Shown: positions 8,290 through 16,758, counted from the stretch's first letter. The stretch: DNA of 64,000 nt from Candidatus Defluviilinea gracilis (GCA_016716235.1 JADJWS010000003.1:124001-188000), one strand, 5' to 3'. Numbers and translations: made by a program. The notes: generated from the letters alone by a model not told the origin.

Positions 8290-9279
8290 ATGCTCATCCT
8301 CAATGCGACTGAAGTTCGACAAGCCCTGCCGATGAACACTGCCATAGCCGCCATGAAGGACGCCTACGCCTCTCTTTCCGACGGGACGGCTGTCGCGCCA
8401 TTGCGGACTCGTCTCCCCATCCCCAGCCGCGACGCGGTCAGCCTGTTCATGCCCGCCTACATGAAAAAAGATTCCACCGAAGCGCTCGCAGTCAAAGTCG
8501 TGTCGTTGTATCCATCCAACCCCCCGCGCGGACTCGCCTACATTCAAGCCGCAGTGTTAGTCTTCGACGCGGAGACAGGTCGCGCGATTGCGTTGCTCGA
8601 AGGAAGTTCCCTCACCGCCATCCGCACTGGCGCAGGGAGCGGCGCGGCAATTGACCTGCTCGCGCGCAAAGACAGCAAGGTTGTCGCCATCTTCGGCGCG
8701 GGACCACAAGGGAAGACCCAGCTCGAAGCCGCGTGTTCCGCCCGCAACATCGAAACCGCGTTCATCTATAATCCAACCACATCAAAAGCAGAATCGTTCG
8801 TTGAAGAAATGGCTGGGCTTGGAAATATTCCCAAAGACATCCGCGTGGCAAAGACTCCCAAAGAAGCCATCGAAAACGCGGACATTATCTGCACAGCGAC
8901 AGGCTCGAAGAAACCCATCTTCGATGATAAAGACGTAAACACAGGAACGCACATCTCCGCCATCGGCGCGTACACGCCCGAGATGCAGGAACTCCCCATC
9001 GAAACCGTCGCGCGCTCTCGCATCGTTGTCGATTCGCGCGCCACTGTCATGGACGAGGCTGGCGACATCGTCAAAGCCATGAAAGCGGGGTTGATCACCG
9101 AGGCGAGCATCCATGCCGAACTTGGCGAGATCGTTTTGGGAACACACTCAGGCAGGCAGGCGGACGACGAGATCACCTTCTTCAAATCCGTTGGCAACGC
9201 GGTTCAAGATGCCGTCGCCGCGCAAGTCGCGTTAAAAAATGCTCATGCCATGAAGCTTGGCGTTGAAGTAAAATTTTAG
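8290..9279 (+). CDS. ornithine cyclodeaminase / mu-crystallin family protein
   Basis: 329-residue NAD(P)-dependent enzyme of the ornithine cyclodeaminase / alanine dehydrogenase / mu-crystallin family. These convert ornithine to proline with ammonia release, or reduce ketimines. The N-terminal substrate domain has KVVSLYPSNPPRGL and LIEGSSLTAIRTGA-like residues (here LLEGSSLTAIRTGAGSGAA). The Rossmann fold begins at VVAIFGAGPQGKTQLEA (about residue 136). DSRATVMDEAGD near residue 253 holds the conserved Asp-rich motif. The exact activity cannot be settled by sequence. It is preceded by the liv terminator and separated from cinA by a CACAGAG-type inverted repeat, so it appears monocistronic. 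Confidence 0.88.
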   Translation: MLILNATEVRQALPMNTAIAAMKDAYASLSDGTAVAPLRTRLPIPSRDAVSLFMPAYMKKDSTEALAVKVVSLYPSNPPRGLAYIQAAVLVFDAETGRAIALLEGSSLTAIRTGAGSGAAIDLLARKDSKVVAIFGAGPQGKTQLEAACSARNIETAFIYNPTTSKAESFVEEMAGLGNIPKDIRVAKTPKEAIENADIICTATGSKKPIFDDKDVNTGTHISAIGAYTPEMQELPIETVARSRIVVDSRATVMDEAGDIVKAMKAGLITEASIHAELGEIVLGTHSGRQADDEITFFKSVGNAVQDAVAAQVALKNAHAMKLGVEVKF

Positions 9280-9288
9280 AAAATCAGC

Positions 9289-9349
9289 CACAGAGCGCAC
9301 AGAGACCTTTGAGTTTTTCTTCAGAATCCCTACGCTCTCTGTGACAGAG
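9289..9349. repeat. CACAGAG-type inverted repeat
   Basis: CACAGAGCGCACAGAGA (9289-9305) faces CTCTCTGTGACAGAG (9335-9349): two runs of the word CACAGAG and its complement around a T-rich centre. The GTG at 9341 is inside this element, which is why I start cinA at the ATG 9356. One of several word-type repeats in this window. Confidence 0.6.
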
Positions 9350-9355
9350 AAAAAA

Positions 9356-10531
9356 ATGCCCTCTGCAGAAATCATCACCATCGGAACGGAAATTCTCCTC
9401 GGCGAGATCGTAGACACGAACACGCGGTATATCGCGCGCGTCTTGCGCGGCATGGGCGTGAACTTGTTCCGCACCATCACCATCGGCGATAACGTCGAAC
9501 GGATCGCGGAATCCATCCGCAACTCGATGCGCCGCGCGGAAATTGTCATCACCACGGGAGGCTTGGGTCCGACCATTGACGACCCCACCCGCGAAGCGGT
9601 GGCGCGCGCGGCAGGCGTGGAACTCGAATTCCGCGAAGATTTGTGGGAACAGGTCGTCGAAAACATTTCGCGCTACGGGCGCAAGCCCTCCGAGAATCAA
9701 AAAAAGCAAGCCTACGCCCCCAAAGGCGCGATTGGGATCAAAAACCCCGTCGGCACCGCGCCGTGTTTTATTGTGGAGACCCCCCTCCAACTCCCCCCAT
9801 TTTCGGAGAACATGGGGGGAGAGAAAGAGGGGGGTGTTGTCATTTCCCTGCCCGGCGTCCCCAACGAAATGGAACACGTCCTGCACGAGTCGGTGATTCC
9901 ATATTTACAACAACGGTTCAACCTCAACGAACTCATCAAAATCAAAATCTTGCATTGCGCGGGCTTGGGCGAAGGATTGATCGACGAGAAGATCGCCGAT
10001 CTCGAAACGTTGAGTAACCCGACGGTCGGTCTCGCCGCGCACACCGGCGTTGTGGACATTCGCATCGCGGCAAAAGCAAAAGATGAAACGCAAGCGGATG
10101 AAATGATCGCGACGATCGAACAAGACGTGCGCGCGCGGCTCGGGGAGGTGGTCTTCGGGGCAGATGAAGACACACTGGAAGACTCCGCTCTCCAAGCCGT
10201 GGCAAGCCGGGGCTGGAGTCTGACCGGGTTGGAATCCAATTTGAACGGTTTGCTTGCGCGAAAGATCTCGCGCACCACAATAGTCTCCAATCTCCAGGTT
10301 CCCAATCTCATCGAAACCCTTCGCGCCGCGCGAAACGAATCCAAAGCCGATGTCGCGCTGGGGGTCATGATCAATATCGAAGACCGCTCAGCGGATATGG
10401 CGCTCATCACACCCGAAGGCGAAAAGACGCACCATGTCACCTATGGCGGACCTCCGCGCAGTCTGCCGATGTGGTCGGTGAATCTTGCGCTCGATTGGAT
10501 GCGCCGCCGGGCAATGGAAAATGCTCGATGA
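9356..10531 (+). CDS. cinA: CinA-family protein with an inserted palindromic peptide
   Basis: Competence/damage-inducible protein A family: an N-terminal molybdopterin-binding-like domain (COG1058, ADP-ribose or nicotinamide-nucleotide processing) and a C-terminal PncC-like part. I start at ATG 9356 (MPSAEIITIGTEILLGEIVD), as in homologues; the GTG at 9341 is within a repeat. Family motifs include TTGGLGPTIDDPTREAVA and SLPGVPNEME. Between CFIVET and VVISLPGVP there is an extra segment reading PLQLPPFSENMGGEKEGG, encoded exactly by a 57-base nested palindrome (9779-9835). The C-terminal deamidase motif, normally AESCTGG, is degraded to LESNLNGLLA, so PncC activity is doubtful. The stop TGA overlaps the next start as ATGA. 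Confidence 0.9.
   Translation: MPSAEIITIGTEILLGEIVDTNTRYIARVLRGMGVNLFRTITIGDNVERIAESIRNSMRRAEIVITTGGLGPTIDDPTREAVARAAGVELEFREDLWEQVVENISRYGRKPSENQKKQAYAPKGAIGIKNPVGTAPCFIVETPLQLPPFSENMGGEKEGGVVISLPGVPNEMEHVLHESVIPYLQQRFNLNELIKIKILHCAGLGEGLIDEKIADLETLSNPTVGLAAHTGVVDIRIAAKAKDETQADEMIATIEQDVRARLGEVVFGADEDTLEDSALQAVASRGWSLTGLESNLNGLLARKISRTTIVSNLQVPNLIETLRAARNESKADVALGVMINIEDRSADMALITPEGEKTHHVTYGGPPRSLPMWSVNLALDWMRRRAMENAR
9779..9835 (+). repeat. in-frame palindromic element in cinA
   Basis: Outer arms ACCCCCCTC (9779-9787) and GAGGGGGGT (9827-9835), inner arms CTCCCCCCAT (9791-9800) and ATGGGGGGAG (9812-9821), loop TTTCGGAGAAC. The length is 57 bases, 19 codons, so the frame is kept. The inner hairpin and its right side recur in alaS at 26640-26678 with nearly the same sequence. 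Confidence 0.85.
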
Positions 10532-11490
10532 AACGAGGCACATCGGCGCGCGTTTGGGTGTATTCAATCTGGATCGTGAATGGAGTGATATTGCTGTGCC
10601 TGCTCGCCGGGGCGGCATTCTATTTGACCGACCAGACGGTGGAAGCCGTGGCGCCCAGCCAGCCAACAAAGTTCGCCCCCGCCTCGGAAGCCGCGCCGAC
10701 AACCTTCTTTTTACCGACGCTGACGGCATTCCCAAATTTCACGCCGTATGTGTTTGAAACGTCGACGCCGTTTGTGCTCAACAACGGACCTGCGCCGAAC
10801 GTTATCGGTTATTCAGTTGCGGGCTATCCTCTCGAAGCGTACAAATTCGGAAACGGCGAACGCGAATATTTGATCGTGGCGGGCATCCACGGCGGCTACG
10901 AATGGAATACAATTGCGCTGGCAAACGAATTGATCGAACATCTTAGCAAAGACCCGGGCGCGATTCCATCGGATGCGACCCTGTACATTATCCGCAACAT
11001 GAACCCCGATGGCGAAGCCCGCGCCCACGGCGTGGACGGGCGCGTCAACAATAACGGCGTGGATTTGAACCGCAACTTCCCCAGTGAAAATTGGTCCGCC
11101 GACTGGGACCGCGACGGCTGTTGGATCTATCGCCCCACCACAGGCGGCTTGTACGGCGGTTCGGAACCTGAAACGCGTTCCGTGATGAGTTTCATCGAGG
11201 GGCAAAACATCACCGCATTAATTAGTTATCACAGCGCCGCGCTGGGAGTCTTCCCCGGCGGCGTGCCATGGACTCAAGAATCAAAGCAACTTGCCAAAGC
11301 ATTGGCAAAAGCGACGAATTATCCATACCCCCCGGTGGACACTGGGTGTGTGTACACAGGCACACTCGCCGATTGGGCGGTCGAGAACGGCGTCGGCGCG
11401 GCAGTGGACATGGAATTGCGCGACCACAAGAACACCGATTTCGCCGCAAACTTGAAGGCGTTGAAGGCATTTTTGAATTTTGTTCCGTAA
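10528..11490 (+). CDS. membrane-anchored M14-type zinc carboxypeptidase
   Basis: 320 residues starting at ATG 10528, which overlaps the cinA stop (ATGA), so it is translationally coupled to cinA. A basic N-terminus and one hydrophobic segment (VWVYSIWIVNGVILLCLLAG) give a signal anchor, then a Pro/Thr-rich linker. The catalytic M14 domain follows: IVAGIHGGYEWNT with the zinc-binding His, RNMNPDGEARAHG and NNNGVDLNRNFPSENW with the substrate Asn-Arg pair, a later zinc His in ISYHSAALG, and the catalytic Glu probably in VDMELRDH. Such enzymes trim C-terminal residues from peptides or cell-wall fragments. It would act outside the membrane. Confidence 0.87.
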   Translation: MKRGTSARVWVYSIWIVNGVILLCLLAGAAFYLTDQTVEAVAPSQPTKFAPASEAAPTTFFLPTLTAFPNFTPYVFETSTPFVLNNGPAPNVIGYSVAGYPLEAYKFGNGEREYLIVAGIHGGYEWNTIALANELIEHLSKDPGAIPSDATLYIIRNMNPDGEARAHGVDGRVNNNGVDLNRNFPSENWSADWDRDGCWIYRPTTGGLYGGSEPETRSVMSFIEGQNITALISYHSAALGVFPGGVPWTQESKQLAKALAKATNYPYPPVDTGCVYTGTLADWAVENGVGAAVDMELRDHKNTDFAANLKALKAFLNFVP

Positions 11491-11548
11491 CCACATCCGC
11501 ACGGAGCGGAGTGCCGAGTGCAAGTCGAAGTGGTGCGATTGGTAGTGA

Positions 11549-11625
11549 ACCGTCCACGAATAAAGACCACGAATTTACGAATGTCGGCAAATCAATTCGT
11601 TTATTCGTGCGCATTCGTGGACGGT
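11549..11625. repeat. CACGAAT-type inverted repeat
   Basis: ACCGTCCACGAAT (11549-11561) and ATTCGTGGACGGT (11613-11625) form a perfect 13-bp inverted repeat. Between them the words CACGAAT, ACGAAT and ATTCGT recur. It fills much of the gap between the M14 gene and the DUF2283 gene. No coding potential seen. Confidence 0.65.
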
Positions 11626-11710
11626 CACCGATCCGCCAAATGAATAATGTCAAACCAGAGGAAATTTTGCATAAGGTGAGTTGGAAACATCATTCAAATG
11701 CAGGAAGATG

Positions 11711-11716
11711 TATAAT
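11711..11716 (+). promoter_or_regulatory. -10 element of DUF2283 gene
   Basis: TATAAT 20 bases before the ATG at 11736. No matching -35 at 17 bases. Confidence 0.35.
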
Positions 11717-11735
11717 TAGCAAAAGTGATTAGGCA

Positions 11736-11966
11736 ATGAAAATTACTTTCGACATGAATGTTGACGCCCTCTACCTTGAATTCCTGCACCTCGAAGCAGG
11801 GCAAGCGGAAACGCGCCAATTAACCGAAGAAATTCTCGCCGATTACGGTCCCGACGGTACACTAGCGGGCTTGGAAATTCTCGATGCCCATCGCGTGCTG
11901 TCACAGACCTCAGGTCGCGTGATCTTTGAGATCGAACCCGCGCTTGTCACAGCAAGCCCGCAATAG
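11736..11966 (+). CDS. DUF2283 family protein
   Basis: A 76-residue protein matching the small DUF2283 family: MKITFDMNVDALYLEF at the N-terminus and GTLAGLEILDAHRVL at the centre. Members are short beta-rich proteins of unknown role, often found beside toxin-antitoxin or mobile genes. Here it stands alone with its own TATAAT and a following terminator. Nothing in the context shows a function. Confidence 0.75.
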   Translation: MKITFDMNVDALYLEFLHLEAGQAETRQLTEEILADYGPDGTLAGLEILDAHRVLSQTSGRVIFEIEPALVTASPQ

Positions 11967-11977
11967 AAATACGATCG

Positions 11978-11999
11978 GGCGGCAGAGATGCCGCCTTTT
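11978..11999 (+). terminator. terminator after the DUF2283 gene
   Basis: GGCGGCA (11978-11984), loop GAGA, TGCCGCC (11989-11995), then TTTT. Confidence 0.75.
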
Positions 12000-12019
12000 G
12001 CTTACTTTCAGGAGAATTC

Positions 12020-13999
12020 ATGCAAACCGTAGACACCCTCTTCCTCAACGCCCACGTCCTCACCATGGACGAAACAATGACCCAATACAACCGAGGCGCG
12101 GTCGCAGTGACAGGCGACAGCATCGTCGCGGTGGGACCCGAAGACGCGATCAAGAAAGAATATTCAGGCAAAGAAACGATTGACTGCAAAGGCAAGATCC
12201 TCATGCCGGGCTTGGTCAACGCGCACACGCATGTGCCGATGACCCTCCTGCGCGGCATCGCAGACGATCTGCGACTCGACGTGTGGTTGCAAGGCTACAT
12301 GTGGCCCGTTGAACGGCAATTTGCCTCACCAGAATTTGTCCGCTTGGGAACATCCATCGCCTGCGCCGAACTCATCAAAAGCGGCGTGACCACCTTCAAC
12401 GACATGTATTTCTACGAAGACGCTGTCGCCACCGCCACCGCAGACGCGGGGATGCGCGGCATCTGCGGGCAATCCATTCTCAAATTCCCAACGCCCGACG
12501 CGGCGTCGTATGAAGACGCGATGGAAAAAGCGCGCGATTACATCAAAAAGTGGAAGGGGCATCCGCTTATCGTTCCGTCCATTGCGCCGCATGCGCCCTA
12601 CACAACCACAGAAAATATTTTGCGCGAAACCGCCGAACTCGCCAAAGAGTTCGATATTCCGCTTCACACGCATCTCGCCGAAACGTCCTTCGAAGTGGAC
12701 AACATGCGCAAAGAACAAGGCATACCCGTCATTCCATACGTGAAGAAACAGGGACTACTCGAAGCCAAGGTCATCGCCGCGCATTGCGTGCATCTCGACA
12801 TCGGCGAGATCCGCACCCTGCATCACGCGGGCGCGGGCGTTTCACATAACCCTTCGTCGAATCTCAAACTTGCATCGGGCTTCGCGCCTGTGGTGAAAAT
12901 GCTCGACGCCGGTCTCAACGTCGGCATCGGCACAGACGGTCCCGCCTCGAACAACGATCTGGATATGTTCGAAGAAGTGCGCCTCGCCGCGTTCATCGCC
13001 AAAGCGGTGACCAACGATCCGACGTCGCTCCCCGCGCCGCAAGCCTTGCTCATGGCGACGCGCCTCGGCGCCCAAGCGCTTCATATCGGACATCTAACTG
13101 GTTCGCTCACCCCCAGCCGCCGCGCCGACCTCATCCTCGTTGACCTCAGCCCTGTCCACAACTCCCCCTCCTTCCGCCGCTCGGCAGACAACGCGTACGC
13201 GCAGATCGTCTACGCCAGCAAATCCACCGATGTGACCGACGTGATGATCAACGGCAAATGGATCATGCGCGATCGTCAATTGCTCACACTCAAAGAAGAT
13301 GAACTGCTCGCCCAAGCCGCCGACCTCGCCAAGCAAATTGATTCGTTCCTCGTCGAACGCGAACAATCGGTGTTATCGAAACTCATCGCTCTCGGCGGCT
13401 CGATGGAAGAGGAATCGTTCGAGGTGCAGGTCAAGGTCAAAATCACGGACCCAGACCGCGTCGTCCGCGAATTGATGCGAGACGAGATAGACATTCTGTA
13501 CGAACGTCACTATCGTCAACATGACGCGTACTTCTTCTTCGAGGATGAGTCGCAAGGACGTCTGCGCTTCCGCGAAGACGATTTCGTGGACGATGCCAAG
13601 AACACGGTCACGCAAACGCGCGCGCGACTCACGTTGCTGGGGCAAAAGCGCGAGGGACACTTTGAACACGAAGTGCTGTTATCGCGCAGTCGCTTCCTCG
13701 CGCCCGCCACAAACTCGCTTCGTTTCTATCGGGAGTATTTCAAACCGAAGACCGAAATTACGATCGAAAAAGACCGCCTACGCTGGTTCATCAAATACAA
13801 AGACACCGAGTTTTACATCAACCTCGATCACATGACCACGCCGCCGCTCGGGCACTTCCTTGAAGTCAAATCGCGCACGTGGAGCCGCAAAGACGCCGAC
13901 AACAAAGCCGATCTCCTCAACGAACTACTCGAACTGCTCGGCGCGGCAGACGGCGAAACAGTGACCGAAGATTACATTGACATCGTAGCCAACAAATAG
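12020..13999 (+). CDS. amidohydrolase (MtaD/SAH deaminase type) fused to a CYTH domain
   Basis: A 659-residue two-domain protein. Residues 1 to about 440 are an amidohydrolase of the 5-methylthioadenosine/S-adenosylhomocysteine deaminase group: VNAHTHVPMTLLRGIADD (metal HxH), LHTHLAETSFEV, IAAHCVHL, GTDGPASNNDLDMFEEVRLA, and a final PSRRADLILVD with VMINGKWIMRD. These enzymes hydrolyse the adenine amino group in the SAM salvage cycle. From about residue 460 a CYTH-like domain follows, with FEVQVKVKITD in place of the usual ExExK strand, RLRFREDDF and HFLEVKSRTW. CYTH proteins bind triphosphates and metal. There is no stop or frameshift between the parts. GGAG lies 7 bases upstream of the start. 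Confidence 0.88.
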   Translation: MQTVDTLFLNAHVLTMDETMTQYNRGAVAVTGDSIVAVGPEDAIKKEYSGKETIDCKGKILMPGLVNAHTHVPMTLLRGIADDLRLDVWLQGYMWPVERQFASPEFVRLGTSIACAELIKSGVTTFNDMYFYEDAVATATADAGMRGICGQSILKFPTPDAASYEDAMEKARDYIKKWKGHPLIVPSIAPHAPYTTTENILRETAELAKEFDIPLHTHLAETSFEVDNMRKEQGIPVIPYVKKQGLLEAKVIAAHCVHLDIGEIRTLHHAGAGVSHNPSSNLKLASGFAPVVKMLDAGLNVGIGTDGPASNNDLDMFEEVRLAAFIAKAVTNDPTSLPAPQALLMATRLGAQALHIGHLTGSLTPSRRADLILVDLSPVHNSPSFRRSADNAYAQIVYASKSTDVTDVMINGKWIMRDRQLLTLKEDELLAQAADLAKQIDSFLVEREQSVLSKLIALGGSMEEESFEVQVKVKITDPDRVVRELMRDEIDILYERHYRQHDAYFFFEDESQGRLRFREDDFVDDAKNTVTQTRARLTLLGQKREGHFEHEVLLSRSRFLAPATNSLRFYREYFKPKTEITIEKDRLRWFIKYKDTEFYINLDHMTTPPLGHFLEVKSRTWSRKDADNKADLLNELLELLGAADGETVTEDYIDIVANK

Positions 14000-14151
14000 A
14001 ATCGCGCAACTTTTTATCCCTGCCAACTGTATGAAATTGCGAGGGCGATGCTACTCGCCCAAATCAATCTCCTGTTTCCATGAGATTGATTCCCACCGAC
14101 AGGCTCAATGCCAACGTCGTCCTTCGCAACGGCACGAATCAAGGTGATAAA

Positions 14152-15263
14152 ATGCGCAGACTCCTCCTCTCCCTCTCCATCCTGCTCCTCGCCTCCCTCG
14201 CCTGCAACGGCGGAGGCGTCCCGCCGCCTCCCGAAGACTCCATCTTCGACTCAGGCAAAACCGCGTACGGATTCTTCCCCTCCCCGCCCGAAGCGACACT
14301 CGATAGCATCTTCCAACTTTACAAAGATATGGATCAACACGCCGATTTTGTTTTGATCCAGCAAAACACAGCGTGGGAAGATTTTGTGGGCGGAACAGAA
14401 TCTGAATCGCAAACGAAAACCGACTTGATCAATCAAGTTAAACTTGCAAATCAAAATCATCTCGAATACATCTTCGTCATTGATGCCCTCAACGGTCTCA
14501 ATCGCCGCGAGTTCATTGGCTTGCCTGCTGGCTGGGAGGCGAGTTTTGCAAATCCCGATGTTCGCTCCGCGTATCGCAATTACGCGCTGTGGGTCGCGCG
14601 CACATTTCATCCGCGCTATCTCGGTCTCGCCTCCGAGATCAACACCTACATGGACGCGCATCCCGACGACGCGGGCAACTTCATCAGCCTCTACAACGAA
14701 ATGTACGCGCTGGTCAAAGCCGAAGCGCCAGACACGCAGATCTTCGTCACTTTTCAATGGGATGATCTCAACAACATGTTCCCCCAGCCCGAGGAGGGCA
14801 ATCGTCAGCGACTCAGCCCGAATTGGGAACAGATCGAAGCGTTCGAACCGAATCTGGATTTATGGGTGATCTCGACCTATCCCTACTTTGTGTTTCCCTC
14901 CGCCTCAGATATTCCAGCAGACTATTACACCCCGCTTCTCCTGCGGACGGGACGGGGAAGCCTGTCGCCATTGCTGAAAGCGGATTCTCCTCCCGTCCCG
15001 TCGGCTTCGCGCAAGGTTCTCCCGAAGACCAGGTGATTTTCCTCAACGCAGTCCACGACCAACTCGGACCGCGCCTCGCGTTCTGGGTAAACACCATCCT
15101 CACCGACTTCAACATGGACTCGTACGCGGCAGAAATGGCAAAGCAGGGACGCGATCCCAAAGACACAGAAGGCTTATCCAATTTTGCGTTCATCGGCTTT
15201 TTGAATCCCGACCGATCACTTAAACCCGCAATGGAAGTGTGGGATGGGTTTAGGAATCCGTAA
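14152..15263 (+). CDS. glycoside-hydrolase-like lipoprotein with an apparent frameshift
   Basis: Putative secreted TIM-barrel glycosidase of the GH53/GH5-like kind. Start ATG 14152 (MRRLLLSLSILLLASLACN) gives a lipoprotein signal with Cys after LASLA. The frame runs through QQNTAWEDFVGG, YLGLASEINTYMD (probable catalytic Glu), FVTFQWDDLNNMF and LDLWVISTYPYFVF. It then loses the family pattern near 14930. The continuation is in another frame: GTGKPVAIAESGFSS (second catalytic Glu), LAFWVNTILTD, and SLKPAMEVWDGF to the stop at 15263. Total length fits one missing base around 14930-14945. An 11-bp inverted repeat (14946-14956 with 14992-15002) lies next to the site. It is either a decayed gene or a sequencing error. 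Confidence 0.7.
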
Positions 15264-15265
15264 AA

Positions 15266-15298
15266 AAGTGACGGTCATCTTTGATGTGACCGTCACTT
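15266..15298. terminator. bidirectional terminator
   Basis: AAGTGACGGTCA (15266-15277) pairs with TGACCGTCACTT (15287-15298), 9-base loop, flanked by A-run and TTAAC. It separates the convergent glycosidase and toxin genes. The same stem word GTGACGGTCA recurs in the hairpin at 56904. Confidence 0.7.
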
Positions 15299-15301
15299 AA
15301 C

Positions 15302-15634
15302 TCAGGGTGATTGTATTTTTTCGATCAACCCTTGAATGATTTTTTCTTCATCGGGTGAAAGGTTTTCTTTTTGAACTTTATCGTAGATCGTAAGAAGCCA
15401 GACGGTATCCTCAAGGACAAAATAATACACCACGCGATAGCCTCCCCGTTTGCCACGCCCTTTCGCAGACATCCTTGCCTTTCGTGCTCCACCTGTGCGC
15501 GGAATGATGGGATGAGCCTCGGCGTCAAACGCTTGCAGGAAAGATTCAAAATCGCTGCGTAAGCTGGGATTATGCTTGCGCAGCGATTTCAAATTTCGGT
15601 CGAACCAAGTTGTGAAAATGAAGCGATACTTCAT
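15302..15634 (-). CDS. RelE/HigB-type toxin
   Basis: Type II toxin of the RelE/HigB superfamily, expected to cut mRNA on the ribosome. 110 residues from ATG at 15634 (the TTG three bases upstream is less likely). Visible features are YRFIFTTWFDRNLKSL, the basic loop ARKARMSAKGRGKRGGYRVVYYFV and the core LLTIYDKVQKENLSPDE, which match the HigB2-like subgroup. The start overlaps the antitoxin stop (TGATG), so the antitoxin is upstream and coupled. Both come from a TATAAT at 15904-15909 on this strand. Assignment as toxin is firm at superfamily level. Confidence 0.85.
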   Translation of the reverse strand: MKYRFIFTTWFDRNLKSLRKHNPSLRSDFESFLQAFDAEAHPIIPRTGGARKARMSAKGRGKRGGYRVVYYFVLEDTVWLLTIYDKVQKENLSPDEEKIIQGLIEKIQSP

Positions 15635-15876
15635 CAAGCGTCTTCCAACACCGCATCGAGATGAGAAGCCAGCTCCTCGGGCGTGTCGGCGCGGGAAACT
15701 CTTCCCAGTAGAATGTCTTGCAATCCCGCCGCGAGATGTTCGCCGAGTGTCAGCGACTCAAGCGGCGTTTCATCCATGATGGTGACCAATATTTCCGCGT
15801 TTTCAGGCAATTGAACGTCGTCTAACAATTCGATCCTGCCATTGCGAACTGTGGCGCGCAAGGTTGGGTAAATCAT
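15634..15876 (-). CDS. antitoxin of the RelE/HigB-like pair
   Basis: An 80-residue protein encoded directly before the toxin with a one-base overlap (TGATG). The N-terminus MIYPTLRATVRNGRIELLDD resembles small beta-type antitoxins (AbrB or DUF104-like), and the acidic C-terminal half (LASHLDAVLEDA) would neutralise the basic toxin. AAAGGAG precedes the ATG by 9 bases. The call rests on position, size and charge; I do not recognise a specific antitoxin family. Confidence 0.7.
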   Translation of the reverse strand: MIYPTLRATVRNGRIELLDDVQLPENAEILVTIMDETPLESLTLGEHLAAGLQDILLGRVSRADTPEELASHLDAVLEDA

Positions 15877-15901
15877 TGCTCGAACTCCTTTTGTGCAACG
15901 A

Positions 15902-15923
15902 CGATTATAACTTGTTTCAGGAA
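15902..15923 (-). promoter_or_regulatory. promoter box of the toxin-antitoxin operon
   Basis: On the minus strand TATAAT occupies 15909-15904, preceded by TTCCTGAAACAAGT and followed by CG. The 22-base box recurs with one mismatch at 17144-17165 in front of another minus-strand gene. Leader length is about 28 bases. Confidence 0.5.
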
Positions 15924-15992
15924 TTCAAACTCCAACAAAAACTCCATGCGAGAAGTACGGAATGGGTTTAGGAGTCGTTGATTCGTATCTCA

Positions 15993-16625
15993 TTAATCAC
16001 AGTACAAAGTAACATCGAATTTGTTTTCAACACCCGATAATATTTTAAAATCTGACAGCACGGCGTAATAGCCCTTCGCCTTCAAGCCCGCGCTTTGTAA
16101 ACCATCTACGAGAAACAACGCCTTCGAGAGATAAGCGTTTTCCATCGTCAAGCCTTGGCCGTCCTCAAAATTGACCCCGATCTTCCACGCCTCATCTTGC
16201 GGACGCACATCGTTACACCCCGACAGCATGGCGGATTTAGCGGTGATCAACACCCACAATTCGTATTTTCCAGGTTGAATGTCTTCAATCTTGTATTCCC
16301 CTTTCGAGTTCGTCTTTTCGCCAGCGACCAAATCGAACGATTCGGCCATCCGCAGTTCGACTGTGCTGGAAAATGGCTTAACACTGCCATTCGAGATAGA
16401 TATCGTTCCAATAAGCGATGCAGGCAGAGGGATCGGGGTATCGGAGGGGATTGGAGTGAGAGTCGAAGTTGGGCTTGGAGGCGCTGTCAGCGTGAATGTT
16501 ATTGTCGCTGTAGGCAAGGGAGTGGATGTAGGCGCATCTGTCGGTACGGCTGTTGCCTGAACGCCGCAAGCGGTCAACAAAAGAACTAAGGTCAATGTCA
16601 CAAACTGGAATTTGACGCGAGTCAT
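15993..16625 (-). CDS. lipoprotein with carboxypeptidase-regulatory-like beta domain
   Basis: 210-residue surface lipoprotein. Signal sequence VTLTLVLLLTACG with the lipidated Cys at residue 20, then a Thr/Ser/Pro stalk of about 45 residues (TSTPLPTATITFTLTAPPSP...). The remainder is beta-rich, with IEDIQPGKYELWVLI, the usual signature of CarboxypepD_reg/SdrB-like prealbumin folds. GGAGG lies 6 bases before the start. Function unknown; probably a binding or structural module on the cell surface. Confidence 0.7.
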   Translation of the reverse strand: MTRVKFQFVTLTLVLLLTACGVQATAVPTDAPTSTPLPTATITFTLTAPPSPTSTLTPIPSDTPIPLPASLIGTISISNGSVKPFSSTVELRMAESFDLVAGEKTNSKGEYKIEDIQPGKYELWVLITAKSAMLSGCNDVRPQDEAWKIGVNFEDGQGLTMENAYLSKALFLVDGLQSAGLKAKGYYAVLSDFKILSGVENKFDVTLYCD

Positions 16626-16758
16626 ATTTGCCTCCTAACGATTTGGATGTTTGTTTAACGGATCGGAAAATGGATTTGTTCCAACATCAAATACATTGCC
16701 CGCCTCATCGCCGCGCCCAATCCCGTCGAAACAAAGGATCGGGCAACACGCAAACGAA

